A stretch of 8,488 nt of DNA from CAZKWG01 sp964615375. Lineage in GTDB: Bacteria; Myxococcota_A; UBA796; CAZKWG01. The notes below the pieces were generated by a model that was not told where the DNA came from, did no database searches, and was given only the letters and a program-made list of their open reading frames with translations. Positions 1 to 6,806 of the stretch are shown piece by piece; position 1 is the first letter of the stretch, and every line of letters begins with the position of its first letter. The stretch is from the NCBI GenBank assembly GCA_964615375.1, contig CAZTOW010000108.1:1-8488 (forward strand), in the 5' to 3' direction. Position numbers and translations under genes: made by a program.

Positions 1-807
1 CCCCGAGACAACTGGCTCACCGACGACGAGAAGGCCGCCATCATCGCCTACTTCCGCGACCATCCCCTCAACGGCTACCGGCGTCTCACCTTCATGATGC
101 TCGACGACAACGTCGTCGCCTGCAGCCCCGCCAGCGTCTACCGCGTGCTGCACAGCGCCGGCCTGCTCGACCGCTGGACCCGCACCGCCTCCCGCAAGGG
201 CACCGGCTTCCTCCAGCCCGAGCAGCCCCATGAGCACTGGCACATCGACATCGCCTACATCAACGTCTCGGGCACCTTCTACTACCTCTGCTCCGTGCTC
301 GACGGCGCCAGCCGCTACATCGTCCACTGGGAGATTCGGGAGTCCATGACCGAGCAGGACGTCGAGCTCCTCCTCCAACGTGCCCGCGAGAAGTTCCCCG
401 ACGCAAAGCCGAGGATCATCTCCGACAACGGTCCTCAGTTCATCGCGCTCGATTTCAAGAAGTACATCCGCCTCGCCGGCCTCACCCACGTCCGCATCTC
501 TCCGGGATATCCCCAGTCTAACGGCAAGCTCGAGCGCTGGCACAAGACGCTCAAGGGCGACGCTATCCGCCTGCGTCCCCCCGACTCGCTCGACGAGGCC
601 CGACGCATCGTCGCCGCCTTCGTCGACGAGTACAACCACAGGCGCCTGCACTCCGCCATCGGCTACGTCACCCCCGCCGATCGCCTCGCCGGCCGCCAGG
701 ACGAGATCTGGGCCGAGCGCGATCGCAAGCTCGAAGCCGCCCGCGCGCGCCGCGCCCAGCTCCGCCAGGCCGCCCGTGCTGCGGCCCTGGAGCCGGCCGC
801 CGCATGA
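1..807 (+). CDS. IS3-type transposase (OrfB/integrase core), 5' end cut by the window
   Basis: This is the DDE transposase that cuts and joins the ends of an IS3-like insertion sequence. The frame is open from base 1, so about 31 codons precede the first internal ATG at 94 and the true start lies outside the window. An HTH_21-like segment (HPLNGYRRL, then SPASVYRVLHSAGLL) is followed by the rve core. Counting from the ATG at 94, the catalytic residues are D52 (HIDIAY), D111 (SDNGPQF) and E147 (NGKLERWH). Exactly 35 residues separate the last two, the classic DD(35)E spacing. YNHRRLHSAIGYVTPAD near the C-terminus is also family-typical. The stop at 805-807 leaves an intact C-terminus. The upstream OrfA and left end are not visible, and I could not identify the right terminal inverted repeat. 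Family assignment is firm; the subgroup is not. Confidence 0.93.
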   Translation, partial: PRDNWLTDDEKAAIIAYFRDHPLNGYRRLTFMMLDDNVVACSPASVYRVLHSAGLLDRWTRTASRKGTGFLQPEQPHEHWHIDIAYINVSGTFYYLCSVLDGASRYIVHWEIRESMTEQDVELLLQRAREKFPDAKPRIISDNGPQFIALDFKKYIRLAGLTHVRISPGYPQSNGKLERWHKTLKGDAIRLRPPDSLDEARRIVAAFVDEYNHRRLHSAIGYVTPADRLAGRQDEIWAERDRKLEAARARRAQLRQAARAAALEPAAA

Positions 808-897
808 CCCTCCTCCTCCCCCTGCACCCTGGTGGGCAGCGCCGTCCTCACGGCCGAGGCGAAGGCAAGAGAGCGCCGGGTCCCCCGCACAAGCGCG

Positions 898-913
898 CTC
901 CGCGCGCGCGGAG
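898..913. repeat. 16-bp perfect palindrome downstream of the transposase
   Basis: Bases 898-913 read the same on both strands (CTCCGCGC followed by its complement). The dyad could fold into a very GC-rich hairpin about 90 bp after the transposase stop. No T tract follows on either strand, so it is not a canonical intrinsic terminator. In DNA this rich in GCGC it could be chance. Confidence 0.3.
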
Positions 914-1006
914 GGGGTGGCGCGACCTTGCCGAAGCCGAGGGCGGAGGTATCTTCCCACACCAGGGTCCAGGGGCGCCCCGCCTCGACCCTCGTTCCAA
1001 TCGACC

Positions 1007-1114
1007 CATCAATCCACAGTCAGGTTCACGCTGGACCAGTACACGCCTGCCGACGAGCGCGTTGGCGTGCCAGCGGCTGCTGAACCTGGGGAGAGGGCTC
1101 GACGCGCTCCGTGA
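1007..1114 (+). pseudogene. Possible C-terminal remnant of a tyrosine recombinase
   Basis: One frame between 1007 and the TGA at 1112-1114 reads HQSTVRFTLDQYTPADER and then an Ala/Arg-rich tail. A segment of the form S-x-V-x-x-T-L-D-x-Y, followed by a short polar tail, is how many phage-type tyrosine recombinases end; the Y codon (1040-1042) would be the catalytic tyrosine. Nothing upstream in this frame resembles the R-H-R part of the domain, so at best it is a stub, perhaps left when the upstream insertion sequence or a deletion removed the rest. The match is short. It could equally be non-coding flank of the insertion sequence that happens to be open. Confidence 0.25.
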
Positions 1115-1138
1115 GCGCCAGGAAGCCCGGCGGCCTTC

Positions 1139-1728
1139 GTGGACGCACTCGGCCCCCATCTCCAGGGCGACCCCGCGCAGTTCCAGGCCCTGCTCCACAC
1201 GCTCGCCATCGAGCACGGGCTCCGGGTCGAGATCCTGGCCGACGGGCGGGTGAAGGTCGCGCTGGCGATCAGACCGCGCGCGCTCACCCCGGGCGACGAG
1301 GACGAAGACCCCCTGCCCGAGCTCGTCGCGGTGGCGCCCCCCGGGCTGGTCATCGCTGGCACCACGCAGACCGCACCGAAGACCGCTGCCGCGTGGGCCG
1401 CCGAGGAAAACCGCTCGGGGCGCCATGTCTGCGCCTACGGGTGCGGCCAGCCGATCCGGGTGGTTGCGGTCCACCTGACGAAGGGCATCCCGACCTACCT
1501 CCAGGGCCACCACCGGGCCAGCAACGCCAGCGCGGTACACCAGTCCAAAGCCGACGGCTACGTCACGCTCGCCAGGCCGCGGAGCTCCTGGGCGTGGGCG
1601 AGAACACGCTCCGGCGGGCGCGCCAGCGCGGCCTGTTCGCCACCGAGGCGCGCGCGCTGGTGTCCCATCCCGGCCCCACCTCCCGCCTGACGCCTCGCCT
1701 GTCCCGACGTAGCGCCGCCCATCCTTGA
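1139..1728 (+). pseudogene. Zinc-motif plus helix-turn-helix gene broken by a -1 frameshift
   Basis: The first part (GTG at 1139, no clear ribosome binding site, true start uncertain) runs in one frame to about 1573. It contains FVDALGPHL near the start and then a probable metal-binding segment: C98-x3-C102-G, and GIPTYLQGHH with H124 and H125. This resembles the C..CG....GIP.(Y/F)..GHH segments common in phage and mobile-element proteins. A helix-turn-helix of the excisionase/MerR type (AAELLGVGENTLRRARQRG) continues in the next frame and stops at 1726-1728. Restoring a single C at about 1573 would join VTLA to QAAELL and give one protein of about 196 residues. That is strong evidence for a one-base deletion or a sequencing error. 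Function is unknown; a mobile-element regulator or directionality factor is a guess from the HTH and the neighbouring transposase. Confidence 0.6.
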
Positions 1729-1770
1729 CGCCGCTCCCGGGAGCGCGCCGCGGGACGCGGGCGCCCACCC

Positions 1771-1794
1771 CCAGGCCCCCCGCGGGGGGCCTGG
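1771..1794. repeat. 24-bp perfect GC palindrome, hairpin or terminator candidate
   Basis: Bases 1771-1794 are a perfect dyad. As RNA they form a 10-bp stem (CCAGGCCCCC with its complement) around a CGCG loop. It lies 43 bp after the stop of the broken HTH gene, where a transcription terminator would be expected. The bases after it (CCCGAAAATCC) have no T run, and the minus-strand side has none either. It may be a rho-assisted or bidirectional terminator, or a recombination or protein-binding dyad. Confidence 0.5.
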
Positions 1795-2540
1795 CCCGAA
1801 AATCCAGCTAAACCACAGGTCTGTCGCCGTTCCCTGCGCCCGCCGACCTGCTTGCCGCCCTCGGGGACGGGCTGCTCGGCACCTACACCGCAGGCCCCAA
1901 CGGGTCGCTTCGCCACGAAGGCCCCCACCCAGGACCCGGCTGGCACCGCCATTCCTGGCGCCCACGACGGGTATGGGCGTTCCGGTCCTCGGGGCTGGTT
2001 CGGGTCACGATCTGGCGCCGCCGCTGGCGGATGTGGGGGCGCTACGCGCTGCAGCCATACTCCCGAGCGTAGGTACCTTCAACGCCGGCTGACGGGGATG
2101 GCTCGATCGGGTGCATTCCGCCATATGCCGTCGTAGACCCCGGCTTGGAGTGGTCTGTCGGACCCAGAGCTGGAGCCCCGCTGGACGACGACCCGCTGGC
2201 GCTGGGCGAATCGCGACGGTGCCTTCGCAATGCTGGCAGAGCCGAGGTACCGTCAGTGGGAGGGGAAGAGCGGTTGACGCCGGTGAATGTGGGGCTATCG
2301 ATGGGCTACTGAGTTCGTCGCACCTGCTGATAACGCTGTGCTCCGCACTCCCATCCATGGGAGCTGGAACACCATGCTGGAATTACGCTCAGATTCGCAC
2401 TATCAGCCCAGCGTGCTTAAACCGAGCCTACGACGTGACTATCTCATGGGTAGTGCACCATGGCCGGCGCGTTTGCGGGGCTATAGCGCTTGATGGGCAT
2501 GTCCAGCAGGTTCTCAGATGTACATGGACATCACGTCCAA

Positions 2541-2547
2541 GGGAGGA
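2541..2547 (+). promoter_or_regulatory. Strong ribosome binding site for the gene at 2554
   Basis: GGGAGGA lies 6 nt before the ATG at 2554. This sets that ATG as the start in preference to the in-frame ATGs at 2518 and 2524, which have no comparable site. Confidence 0.8.
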
Positions 2548-2553
2548 CTGAAG

Positions 2554-3768
2554 ATGAATCAAGAGTCCTTTAGCTCCCGTCTGAAAACGCTCCGCCGCAG
2601 GCTGAAAATCAGCCGCGAGGCCATCTGCAGCATGTTTCACAGGACCGCCAAGACCATTAAGCGCTGGGAGGAAGGGTCAGAGCCGCCATTGGGTGACCTA
2701 GCCTGGGAGCGGCTCGCCGCGCTGGAGCGCGCGTACGAGGCAGCGACGTCGCCCCAAGGCCTGGGCTCCGTGAGTCCCTTGGTCGACCTGCTGCAGTCGT
2801 TCCCTCAGGCCGTCCAGGAGGCAGTCCTCGACGCAATCCACGCCACGCAGCGTCTCGATGACCGCCTTCACAAGCCCTTCCTCACCGCACAGAGCCCGTC
2901 CTCCGGCCAGATCTACGCCATGATCCGGCGGTACTTCGTACAACACAATTGGCAGCCGATCCTCGACCTCGCGACGTTCCTTCCTTGGGACTCGCTCCCC
3001 CGAGAGGACTTCGCGCGCGTCACCAACATGGTCGGCGTCGCGAACCTCTACCGTGGGACGCGCGCGGCTGCGGAGGCCTGCTTCAAGGCCGCAGAGAGTG
3101 CTGCCCCAGCCTCCGTGCTTGCTGATGTCCTCACAAACCAGAGCATACTCGCCGCCCGCGCGGGTCGCCTGGAGGACGCGGAAGCGTTGCTGGATCGTGC
3201 TCTGGAGGTGAGCCCCGGCCACCTCCCGAGTCTCTTCCAGCGGGTAGTCACAGCCTCCAAGGCCGAAGATGCGCAGCGCGTATCTCAGCGCGCCGAGGAG
3301 CTCGCCGGCTACTATCCCTCTGCGCGGGATCCTGGCAGCGAGATCGGTATGGCGCTGCTGGAGGACCCCGATCTTTCCTGGTTCCGTGGTACTCCGTCGT
3401 TCTCCCGTGCCTTTCAGGCCCTCTCTCAGTCCATCGAGGTCGCTCCCATGAACCCCATTCGCCCTAATTCCTTCAGCTCGCCCACCATTGGTGCGGCGCT
3501 CCGCACCTTCGCGATGCTGGCCGCGCTCACGCTGTCGGGGCTCGGCGTGATCGAGGTGTCGCGCGTCCCCGGTCCGTCCACCGAGGGGGGGGCACCTAGG
3601 ACCGCTCTGGAGGGGGGGGGGGCGATGAAGCCCGCGGGGGGCGTCACTGGGATGGGAGACTTGGCGATGAAGCCAGCCGGCGGCGTCACTGGGATGGGAG
3701 ACTTGGCGATGAAGCCAGCCGGCGGCAAAGCCCAGCCCTCGAACACGGACCTCGGCGAGGTCGGGTGA
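2554..3768 (+). CDS. HTH-TPR-transmembrane protein with glycine-rich repeat tail
   Basis: I do not recognise a named family for this 404-residue protein. Residues about 5-55 look like an XRE-like helix-turn-helix (RLKTLRRRLKISREAICSMF, then KTIKRWEEGSEPP). Residues about 150-255 are helical and TPR-like (NLYRGTRAAAEACFKAAES; SILAARAGRLEDAEALLDRALEVSPGHLPSLFQ). A single hydrophobic segment at about 311-334 (GAALRTFAMLAALTLSGLGVIEV) should span the membrane. A Gly/Pro tail follows with 2.5 copies of AMKPAGGVTGMGDL. The likely topology puts HTH and TPR in the cytoplasm and the tail outside, suggesting a membrane-anchored regulator or sensor. The coding sequence has runs of 8 G (3585-3592) and 11 G (3612-3622) just before the repeats, so the tail is prone to frameshift. 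Its stop overlaps the next gene's start (GTGA), so the two are probably translationally coupled. Confidence 0.85.
   Translation: MNQESFSSRLKTLRRRLKISREAICSMFHRTAKTIKRWEEGSEPPLGDLAWERLAALERAYEAATSPQGLGSVSPLVDLLQSFPQAVQEAVLDAIHATQRLDDRLHKPFLTAQSPSSGQIYAMIRRYFVQHNWQPILDLATFLPWDSLPREDFARVTNMVGVANLYRGTRAAAEACFKAAESAAPASVLADVLTNQSILAARAGRLEDAEALLDRALEVSPGHLPSLFQRVVTASKAEDAQRVSQRAEELAGYYPSARDPGSEIGMALLEDPDLSWFRGTPSFSRAFQALSQSIEVAPMNPIRPNSFSSPTIGAALRTFAMLAALTLSGLGVIEVSRVPGPSTEGGAPRTALEGGGAMKPAGGVTGMGDLAMKPAGGVTGMGDLAMKPAGGKAQPSNTDLGEVG
3612..3622 (+). repeat. 11-G homopolymer inside a coding sequence
   Basis: Eleven consecutive G bases encode Gly codons just after the membrane segment; an 8-G run lies at 3585-3592. 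Losing one G brings a TGA (3626-3628) into frame and truncates the protein. Gaining one G, or losing two, opens a frame that runs without a stop into the downstream EAD gene at 3765. The run may be a phase-variation switch or simply a spot prone to sequencing error. Confidence 0.9.
3622..3726 (+). repeat. 42-bp tandem repeat, 2.5 copies, in coding sequence
   Basis: The units are 3622-3663, 3664-3705 and a partial 21-bp copy at 3706-3726. Each full unit encodes AMKPAGGVTGMGDL. Units 1 and 2 differ at a few bases within the MKPAGG part; units 2 and 3 match over the shared part. The unit is a multiple of 3, so copy-number change would keep frame and alter tail length. Confidence 0.95.
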
Positions 3769-4277
3769 GCCTTCGGCCACTGGGTCAGGTCACACTGGCG
3801 AGGCTGCTGCTTGCGGCCTTCCACAGCGCTGCTGTCCTCCGCGCCCACTTTGCCCAACTGGACGAGTACGCGGACATCCCCGACGGCCTTCCCGCGGGGG
3901 ACGACCCGGAGGAGTGCGCCCTCTACGCCGCAGGCGCACTGCAGCGGCGTGGACTCGTCGACCGGGACCTGCTCCTCCGGCTGTTGGGCCGCACGCGTCC
4001 GCTGTGGCCCGATGCAGAGCGAGACATAGGCCAGGCCCTGCCAGGAATGCCGCCAACTGGCCCCCTCCCGCGCTTCACCCTTCACGTTCGCGAAACCTCC
4101 TGCGTCGGAGGGCTAATCACCTTTCAAGACCCCAATGGCGAACGCTACGACTGCTGGATGCCCGGTCCCCGGCCTCGGAGTGTGGTTGTCGCGGCGTTCT
4201 CCGGTTGGTCACCCTCGGTCGCGGTACTTGTGGTGACAATGGTACCTTGCGCGCACAGGAGAGTACTGCATCCTTGA
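3765..4277 (+). CDS. Small protein with divergent effector-associated domain (EAD)
   Basis: This 170-residue protein starts at a GTG that overlaps the previous stop by 4 bp (GTGA), with GAGG at 3757-3760 as a possible ribosome site. Residues about 8-90 follow the EAD pattern: a first helix pair (LARLLLAAFHSAAVLRAHFAQL), a variable loop, then ALYAAGALQRRGLVDRDLLLRLLGRTRPLWPDAERDI. This matches the layout of the two clearer EADs downstream (SEAV.AL.R.GEID..FF.AL..ERP). EADs are small helical adaptor domains known from STAND-linked conflict systems, thought to bind one another. The rest (about 100-170: RFTLHVRETSCVGGLITFQDP, then a hydrophobic stretch) matches no family I know. The last 30 residues could be out of true frame. 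Coupling with the HTH-TPR-TM gene suggests the two act together, possibly linking a membrane sensor to the EAD network. Confidence 0.65.
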   Translation: MSLRPLGQVTLARLLLAAFHSAAVLRAHFAQLDEYADIPDGLPAGDDPEECALYAAGALQRRGLVDRDLLLRLLGRTRPLWPDAERDIGQALPGMPPTGPLPRFTLHVRETSCVGGLITFQDPNGERYDCWMPGPRPRSVVVAAFSGWSPSVAVLVVTMVPCAHRRVLHP

Positions 4278-4278
4278 A

Positions 4279-4515
4279 TCACGAGGAGGCGGTCCTCGAC
4301 CCGGGACGCCGCAGGTCCCCAACACGCCGAGGCCACCGCCCCATCACCTCCGCCCACCAGCAGCACGTACACGCCCCGATGATCCGATCGCGCTCGACGC
4401 GGACCAGCGCCGGCCCCTCGCATTCCGGGCAGGGCGCGACACCCGCGTGCGGGCGCACGGTGGGCGCCAGGGCGCGCCGCTCCTCGGCGACGGCCCTCAC
4501 CCCGGCTGCAGCCAC
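4279..4515 (-). CDS. Small zinc-ribbon protein, possibly truncated
   Basis: A 78-residue reading frame begins at a GTG (4515-4513) on the minus strand and ends at TGA (4281-4279). Codon third positions are strongly G/C, unlike the overlapping plus-strand frames. Cys29 and Cys32 (CPEC) and Cys49 and Cys52 (CTCC), about 16 residues apart, form a two-knuckle zinc ribbon followed by WWAEVMGRW. The role is unknown; such ribbons bind nucleic acid or stabilise small proteins. No good ribosome site precedes the GTG. The frame stays open upstream to about 4650 with plausible residues (GATLGPVAAAGVRAV) but no start codon, so the gene may have lost its 5' end. It is convergent with the EAD gene, whose stop is 1 bp away. 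Confidence 0.5.
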   Translation of the reverse strand: MAAAGVRAVAEERRALAPTVRPHAGVAPCPECEGPALVRVERDRIIGACTCCWWAEVMGRWPRRVGDLRRPGSRTASS

Positions 4516-4750
4516 GGGCCCCAGCGTCGCGCCCCCGGTGGGGCGAAGTGGGCCTGGACGACGGCGCGAGGGAATGGCGGCGCTCCGAGCGATCCGCGGG
4601 ACCTGGAGGGCCGACGACAGCGCTGCGATCTCTGATATCTACGTCGGTCTTGGAGATGTGCCATCGCCGGGCGTGCTGGGGATCACACCCGCATGGCGCA
4701 ACGCAAATTATAGAGTCAGGGTGTCGCGCGCTGGCCGGGGCTGGCGCGGT

Positions 4751-4755
4751 GGAGG
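4751..4755 (+). promoter_or_regulatory. Ribosome binding site that selects a TTG start at 4762
   Basis: GGAGG sits 6 nt upstream of the TTG at 4762. The same motif and spacing precede the paralogous TTG start at 6807, and the two proteins align from these residues. This supports 4762 over the in-frame TTG at 4756, which directly abuts the GGAGG. Confidence 0.75.
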
Positions 4756-4761
4756 TTGAGC

Positions 4762-6780
4762 TTGACGGAGACCCCTGAGAAGGCGCTGGAGAGGCTGCTG
4801 CTCGAGCTGTTCGATGCCGATGAGTTCCGCACCTTTCTCCGCGGGCTGGAGGGCGGAGACCGGCTGGTGAGGTCGCTGGCTGGAAAGGCGACCTCCGACG
4901 AGACGCTGTTCTCCGAGGCGGTCCACGCGCTCAACCGACAGGGCGAGATCGACGAGGCGTTCTTCTCTGCCCTGATCGAGGAGCGGCCGAAGAAAGCAGG
5001 GCGAGTGCAGGAAGTAGCGCAAGTCTGGCGCGCTGCAAGGAAGGGGACGACGACGGGCCAAGAGATACGGCACGCTGAAGGGGTAGGTCAGAGCGCTCCC
5101 GTTGCTAACAGCCAGCCGCCCACGGCCAGAGGAGGGGAGCCTTGCCTCTCGATCGAACTTGAGCGCGAGGCGGTACACCTCGGGGATCACAACTCGATCA
5201 ACTTCCGCTTCTTGTTGTGGAATATCCGCCCCATGAAGCTGAACAACGTCAGCGTCGCGGTTGTCGGACACAGTGACAACCCGGCTGGCAAGCTCATGAC
5301 GCCGGGAGAGGCTCAAGGGCGAGGGCTCGACATCGACATTCGCTCGAGGGCCAACCAGCCGCAATCGGCTTTACTCTCGGTGATGTTGACCGGTCAGGGC
5401 GCATCAACGGCTTCGATCCCATCAAAGAGCCAGAGCCCTCATGTTGTCCTGCTCAACGGTGTTCACCCTTTCTGCCTCCCGCGGCAGACCCGTTGGTGGG
5501 CGGCGGCGGTTCATGTCACCTACGAAGGTGGTGAGGAGTGGTATCAGCTTCTCATCTGGATGCCTGCTGATCCAAGGAAGGCCAATCTTCAGGGCTGGAT
5601 TCTCCCTTGTAATGGTAGAAGGCCCATTGTTGCGGTTCACGAGGGGAAGATTGCTGACCCGGTGCAGCTTTCGACTGTCGGATTCGAGCCTGCCGCAGAC
5701 TGGTTTGAGCTTCGGCCCTCTTTGGATGGACTTGAGGCGGCTTGGACTGTAGGAGAGGCTCACCCTTCCGCGCAGCACCGTGAGAGCGCCGCTGGGGCTG
5801 CAGTGAGCGCTGCGGGCGTCTTCATCAGCTACTCCCATGACTCCCCCACCCACGAGCAGGCCGTCCTCGACCTCGCCAACCGCCTCCGTGCCAACGGCAT
5901 CGACGCTTGGCTCGACCGCTACGAGCCGAACCCGTCTCAGGGCTGGCCCCGCTGGATGCAGGAGCAGGTGGAGAAGGCGAGGTACATCCTCCTGGTCTGC
6001 ACCGAGACCTACCAGCGGCGCTTCGAGGGCCGCGAGGACGCAGGCAAGTGCAAGGGCGCCACCTGGGAGGGCCTGCTGGCGACCCAGGTGCTCTACGACG
6101 CGAACACCTTCAACGGGAAGCTGATCCCCGTCCTGCTCGACGGTGGCACCGACGCGCACATCCCGCTCGCGCTGAAGGCGTATACCCACTACCGGGTGCC
6201 GGCTGGGTACGACGACCTCTACCGGCACCTGACGGGGCAGCCTGCGGTCGTGCCCCCGCCGCTCGGGAAGGTGCGGGCGATGCCGACCGCGTCACGATTG
6301 CCGCCGCTGGCTACACAGTATGTGGCCTCAGCAGGACTACCCGAGACCGAGGAGAACCAGATGTCCGTCCAGGAAACTCGAAGTGGAAAACGTTATCGGA
6401 GAGCTGGTGGTCCTGACTTCCTTGGCTGCGACATGCACCTTCAGATAATGCGGCCGGAGGGCCTCAGCACAATTGGCGGTCGCCCAGACTGGAAGTTGAT
6501 TGGTAGGTGGCTCGATGCTCCCCTCCGCCCCGGCCGCATCGAAGGGTCGTTCGAGTATGAGATTCGCGGGCTGCTGATGCCCACCAGCGCCGGATTCACT
6601 GTGGCTCTGGAGGTGTATACAAACGAGTGGTGGCCCCAGTTCTCGCGAGCGCCCGTCCACCAGAACGGCACCTTCGCGGGCCCGATCTGGTTGGACAAAG
6701 GGTATCCTCCCGCGCAGCTTCGATTCACAGTCAAGGATGAGGACGGCGACGTTGTGAAGGCGTTCGAAGCCAGTCTATGA
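4762..6780 (+). CDS. EAD - beta-rich region - SEFIR (TIR-like) effector protein
   Basis: A 672-residue multidomain protein, probably the effector of the cassette. Residues 5-91 are an EAD (LERLLLELFDADEFRTFL; SEAVHAL; GEIDEAFFSALIEERPKK). After a linker, residues about 128-330 form an unrecognised, probably Ig-like beta region (LSIELEREAVHLGDHNSINF; NVSVAVVGHSD). Residues about 352-492 are a SEFIR domain of the STIR/TIR superfamily: VFISYSHDS (F354), IDAWLDRY (380-387), GWPRWM (394-399), LLVCTETYQRR (C413) and TWEGLL with W435-E436. That Glu lies where TIR enzymes have a catalytic Glu, but NAD cleavage is only a possibility for SEFIR. Residues about 545-672 are another unrecognised beta-rich domain (VYTNEWWPQFSR; NGTFAGPIWLDKG). 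The start is a TTG with GGAGG 6 nt upstream. The EAD and SEFIR parts are very GC-rich, while the two unknown parts use AT-richer codons, suggesting domain shuffling. The EAD adaptor gene follows after 26 nt. Confidence 0.9.
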   Translation: MTETPEKALERLLLELFDADEFRTFLRGLEGGDRLVRSLAGKATSDETLFSEAVHALNRQGEIDEAFFSALIEERPKKAGRVQEVAQVWRAARKGTTTGQEIRHAEGVGQSAPVANSQPPTARGGEPCLSIELEREAVHLGDHNSINFRFLLWNIRPMKLNNVSVAVVGHSDNPAGKLMTPGEAQGRGLDIDIRSRANQPQSALLSVMLTGQGASTASIPSKSQSPHVVLLNGVHPFCLPRQTRWWAAAVHVTYEGGEEWYQLLIWMPADPRKANLQGWILPCNGRRPIVAVHEGKIADPVQLSTVGFEPAADWFELRPSLDGLEAAWTVGEAHPSAQHRESAAGAAVSAAGVFISYSHDSPTHEQAVLDLANRLRANGIDAWLDRYEPNPSQGWPRWMQEQVEKARYILLVCTETYQRRFEGREDAGKCKGATWEGLLATQVLYDANTFNGKLIPVLLDGGTDAHIPLALKAYTHYRVPAGYDDLYRHLTGQPAVVPPPLGKVRAMPTASRLPPLATQYVASAGLPETEENQMSVQETRSGKRYRRAGGPDFLGCDMHLQIMRPEGLSTIGGRPDWKLIGRWLDAPLRPGRIEGSFEYEIRGLLMPTSAGFTVALEVYTNEWWPQFSRAPVHQNGTFAGPIWLDKGYPPAQLRFTVKDEDGDVVKAFEASL

Positions 6781-6795
6781 ACTCGTGAGAAAGCT

Positions 6796-6800
6796 GGAGG
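6796..6800 (+). promoter_or_regulatory. Ribosome binding site that selects a TTG start at 6807
   Basis: GGAGG lies 6 nt upstream of TTG 6807, the same arrangement as at the upstream EAD-SEFIR gene. Starting here gives MATENPERSLERLL, which aligns with MTETPEKALERLL of the paralogue. Confidence 0.8.
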
Positions 6801-6806
6801 TGGGCC

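Larger units (their letters stand above)
1729..2553. other. 825-bp stretch without a convincing gene
   Basis: Apart from the palindrome at 1771-1794, I see no confident feature. A frame between about 1812 and 2072 stays open and reads plausibly at first (ADLLAALGDGLLGTYTAGP) but has no good start codon or ribosome site, and becomes Arg/Trp-rich; it may be gene debris. From about 2080 to 2550 the GC content drops and the open frames have irregular codon use, so they look non-coding. A 16-bp dyad at 2348-2363 (CTCCCAT, two bases, ATGGGAG) is the only local symmetry I noticed. The promoter of the gene starting at 2554 must lie in this region, but I could not assign -35/-10 boxes. No tRNA-like structure was seen. 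Confidence 0.5.

Noticed and set aside
1020..1088. 8-bp inverted repeat (CAGGTTCA at 1021-1028, complement at 1081-1088) as insertion sequence ends
   Set aside because: It is too short, both arms lie on the same side of the transposase, and no target-site duplication is visible.
848..1768. Long minus-strand open frame of 306 codons
   Set aside because: It is the shadow of the plus-strand zinc-motif/HTH gene and of GC-rich flank. Its translation is Arg/Gly/Pro-rich without domain motifs.
2111..2551. Open frame of 146 codons before the HTH-TPR-TM gene
   Set aside because: Codon use is irregular, no ribosome site or recognisable motif is present, and it overlaps the start of the next gene in a different frame.
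2698..3780. 360-codon minus-strand open frame opposite the HTH-TPR-TM gene
   Set aside because: The plus-strand frame has a ribosome site, HTH, TPR-like and membrane segments. The minus frame is low-complexity and is explained by high GC3 on the other strand.
4686..4714. Promoter before the SEFIR gene (TATAGA at 4709-4714 in an AT-rich patch)
   Set aside because: No acceptable -35 box lies at the right spacing. The -10 match alone is not enough, though the AT-rich patch in GC-rich DNA makes it the best place to look.
5422..6228. 268-codon minus-strand frame opposite the SEFIR region
   Set aside because: It is a shadow of a clearly recognisable SEFIR-coding frame.
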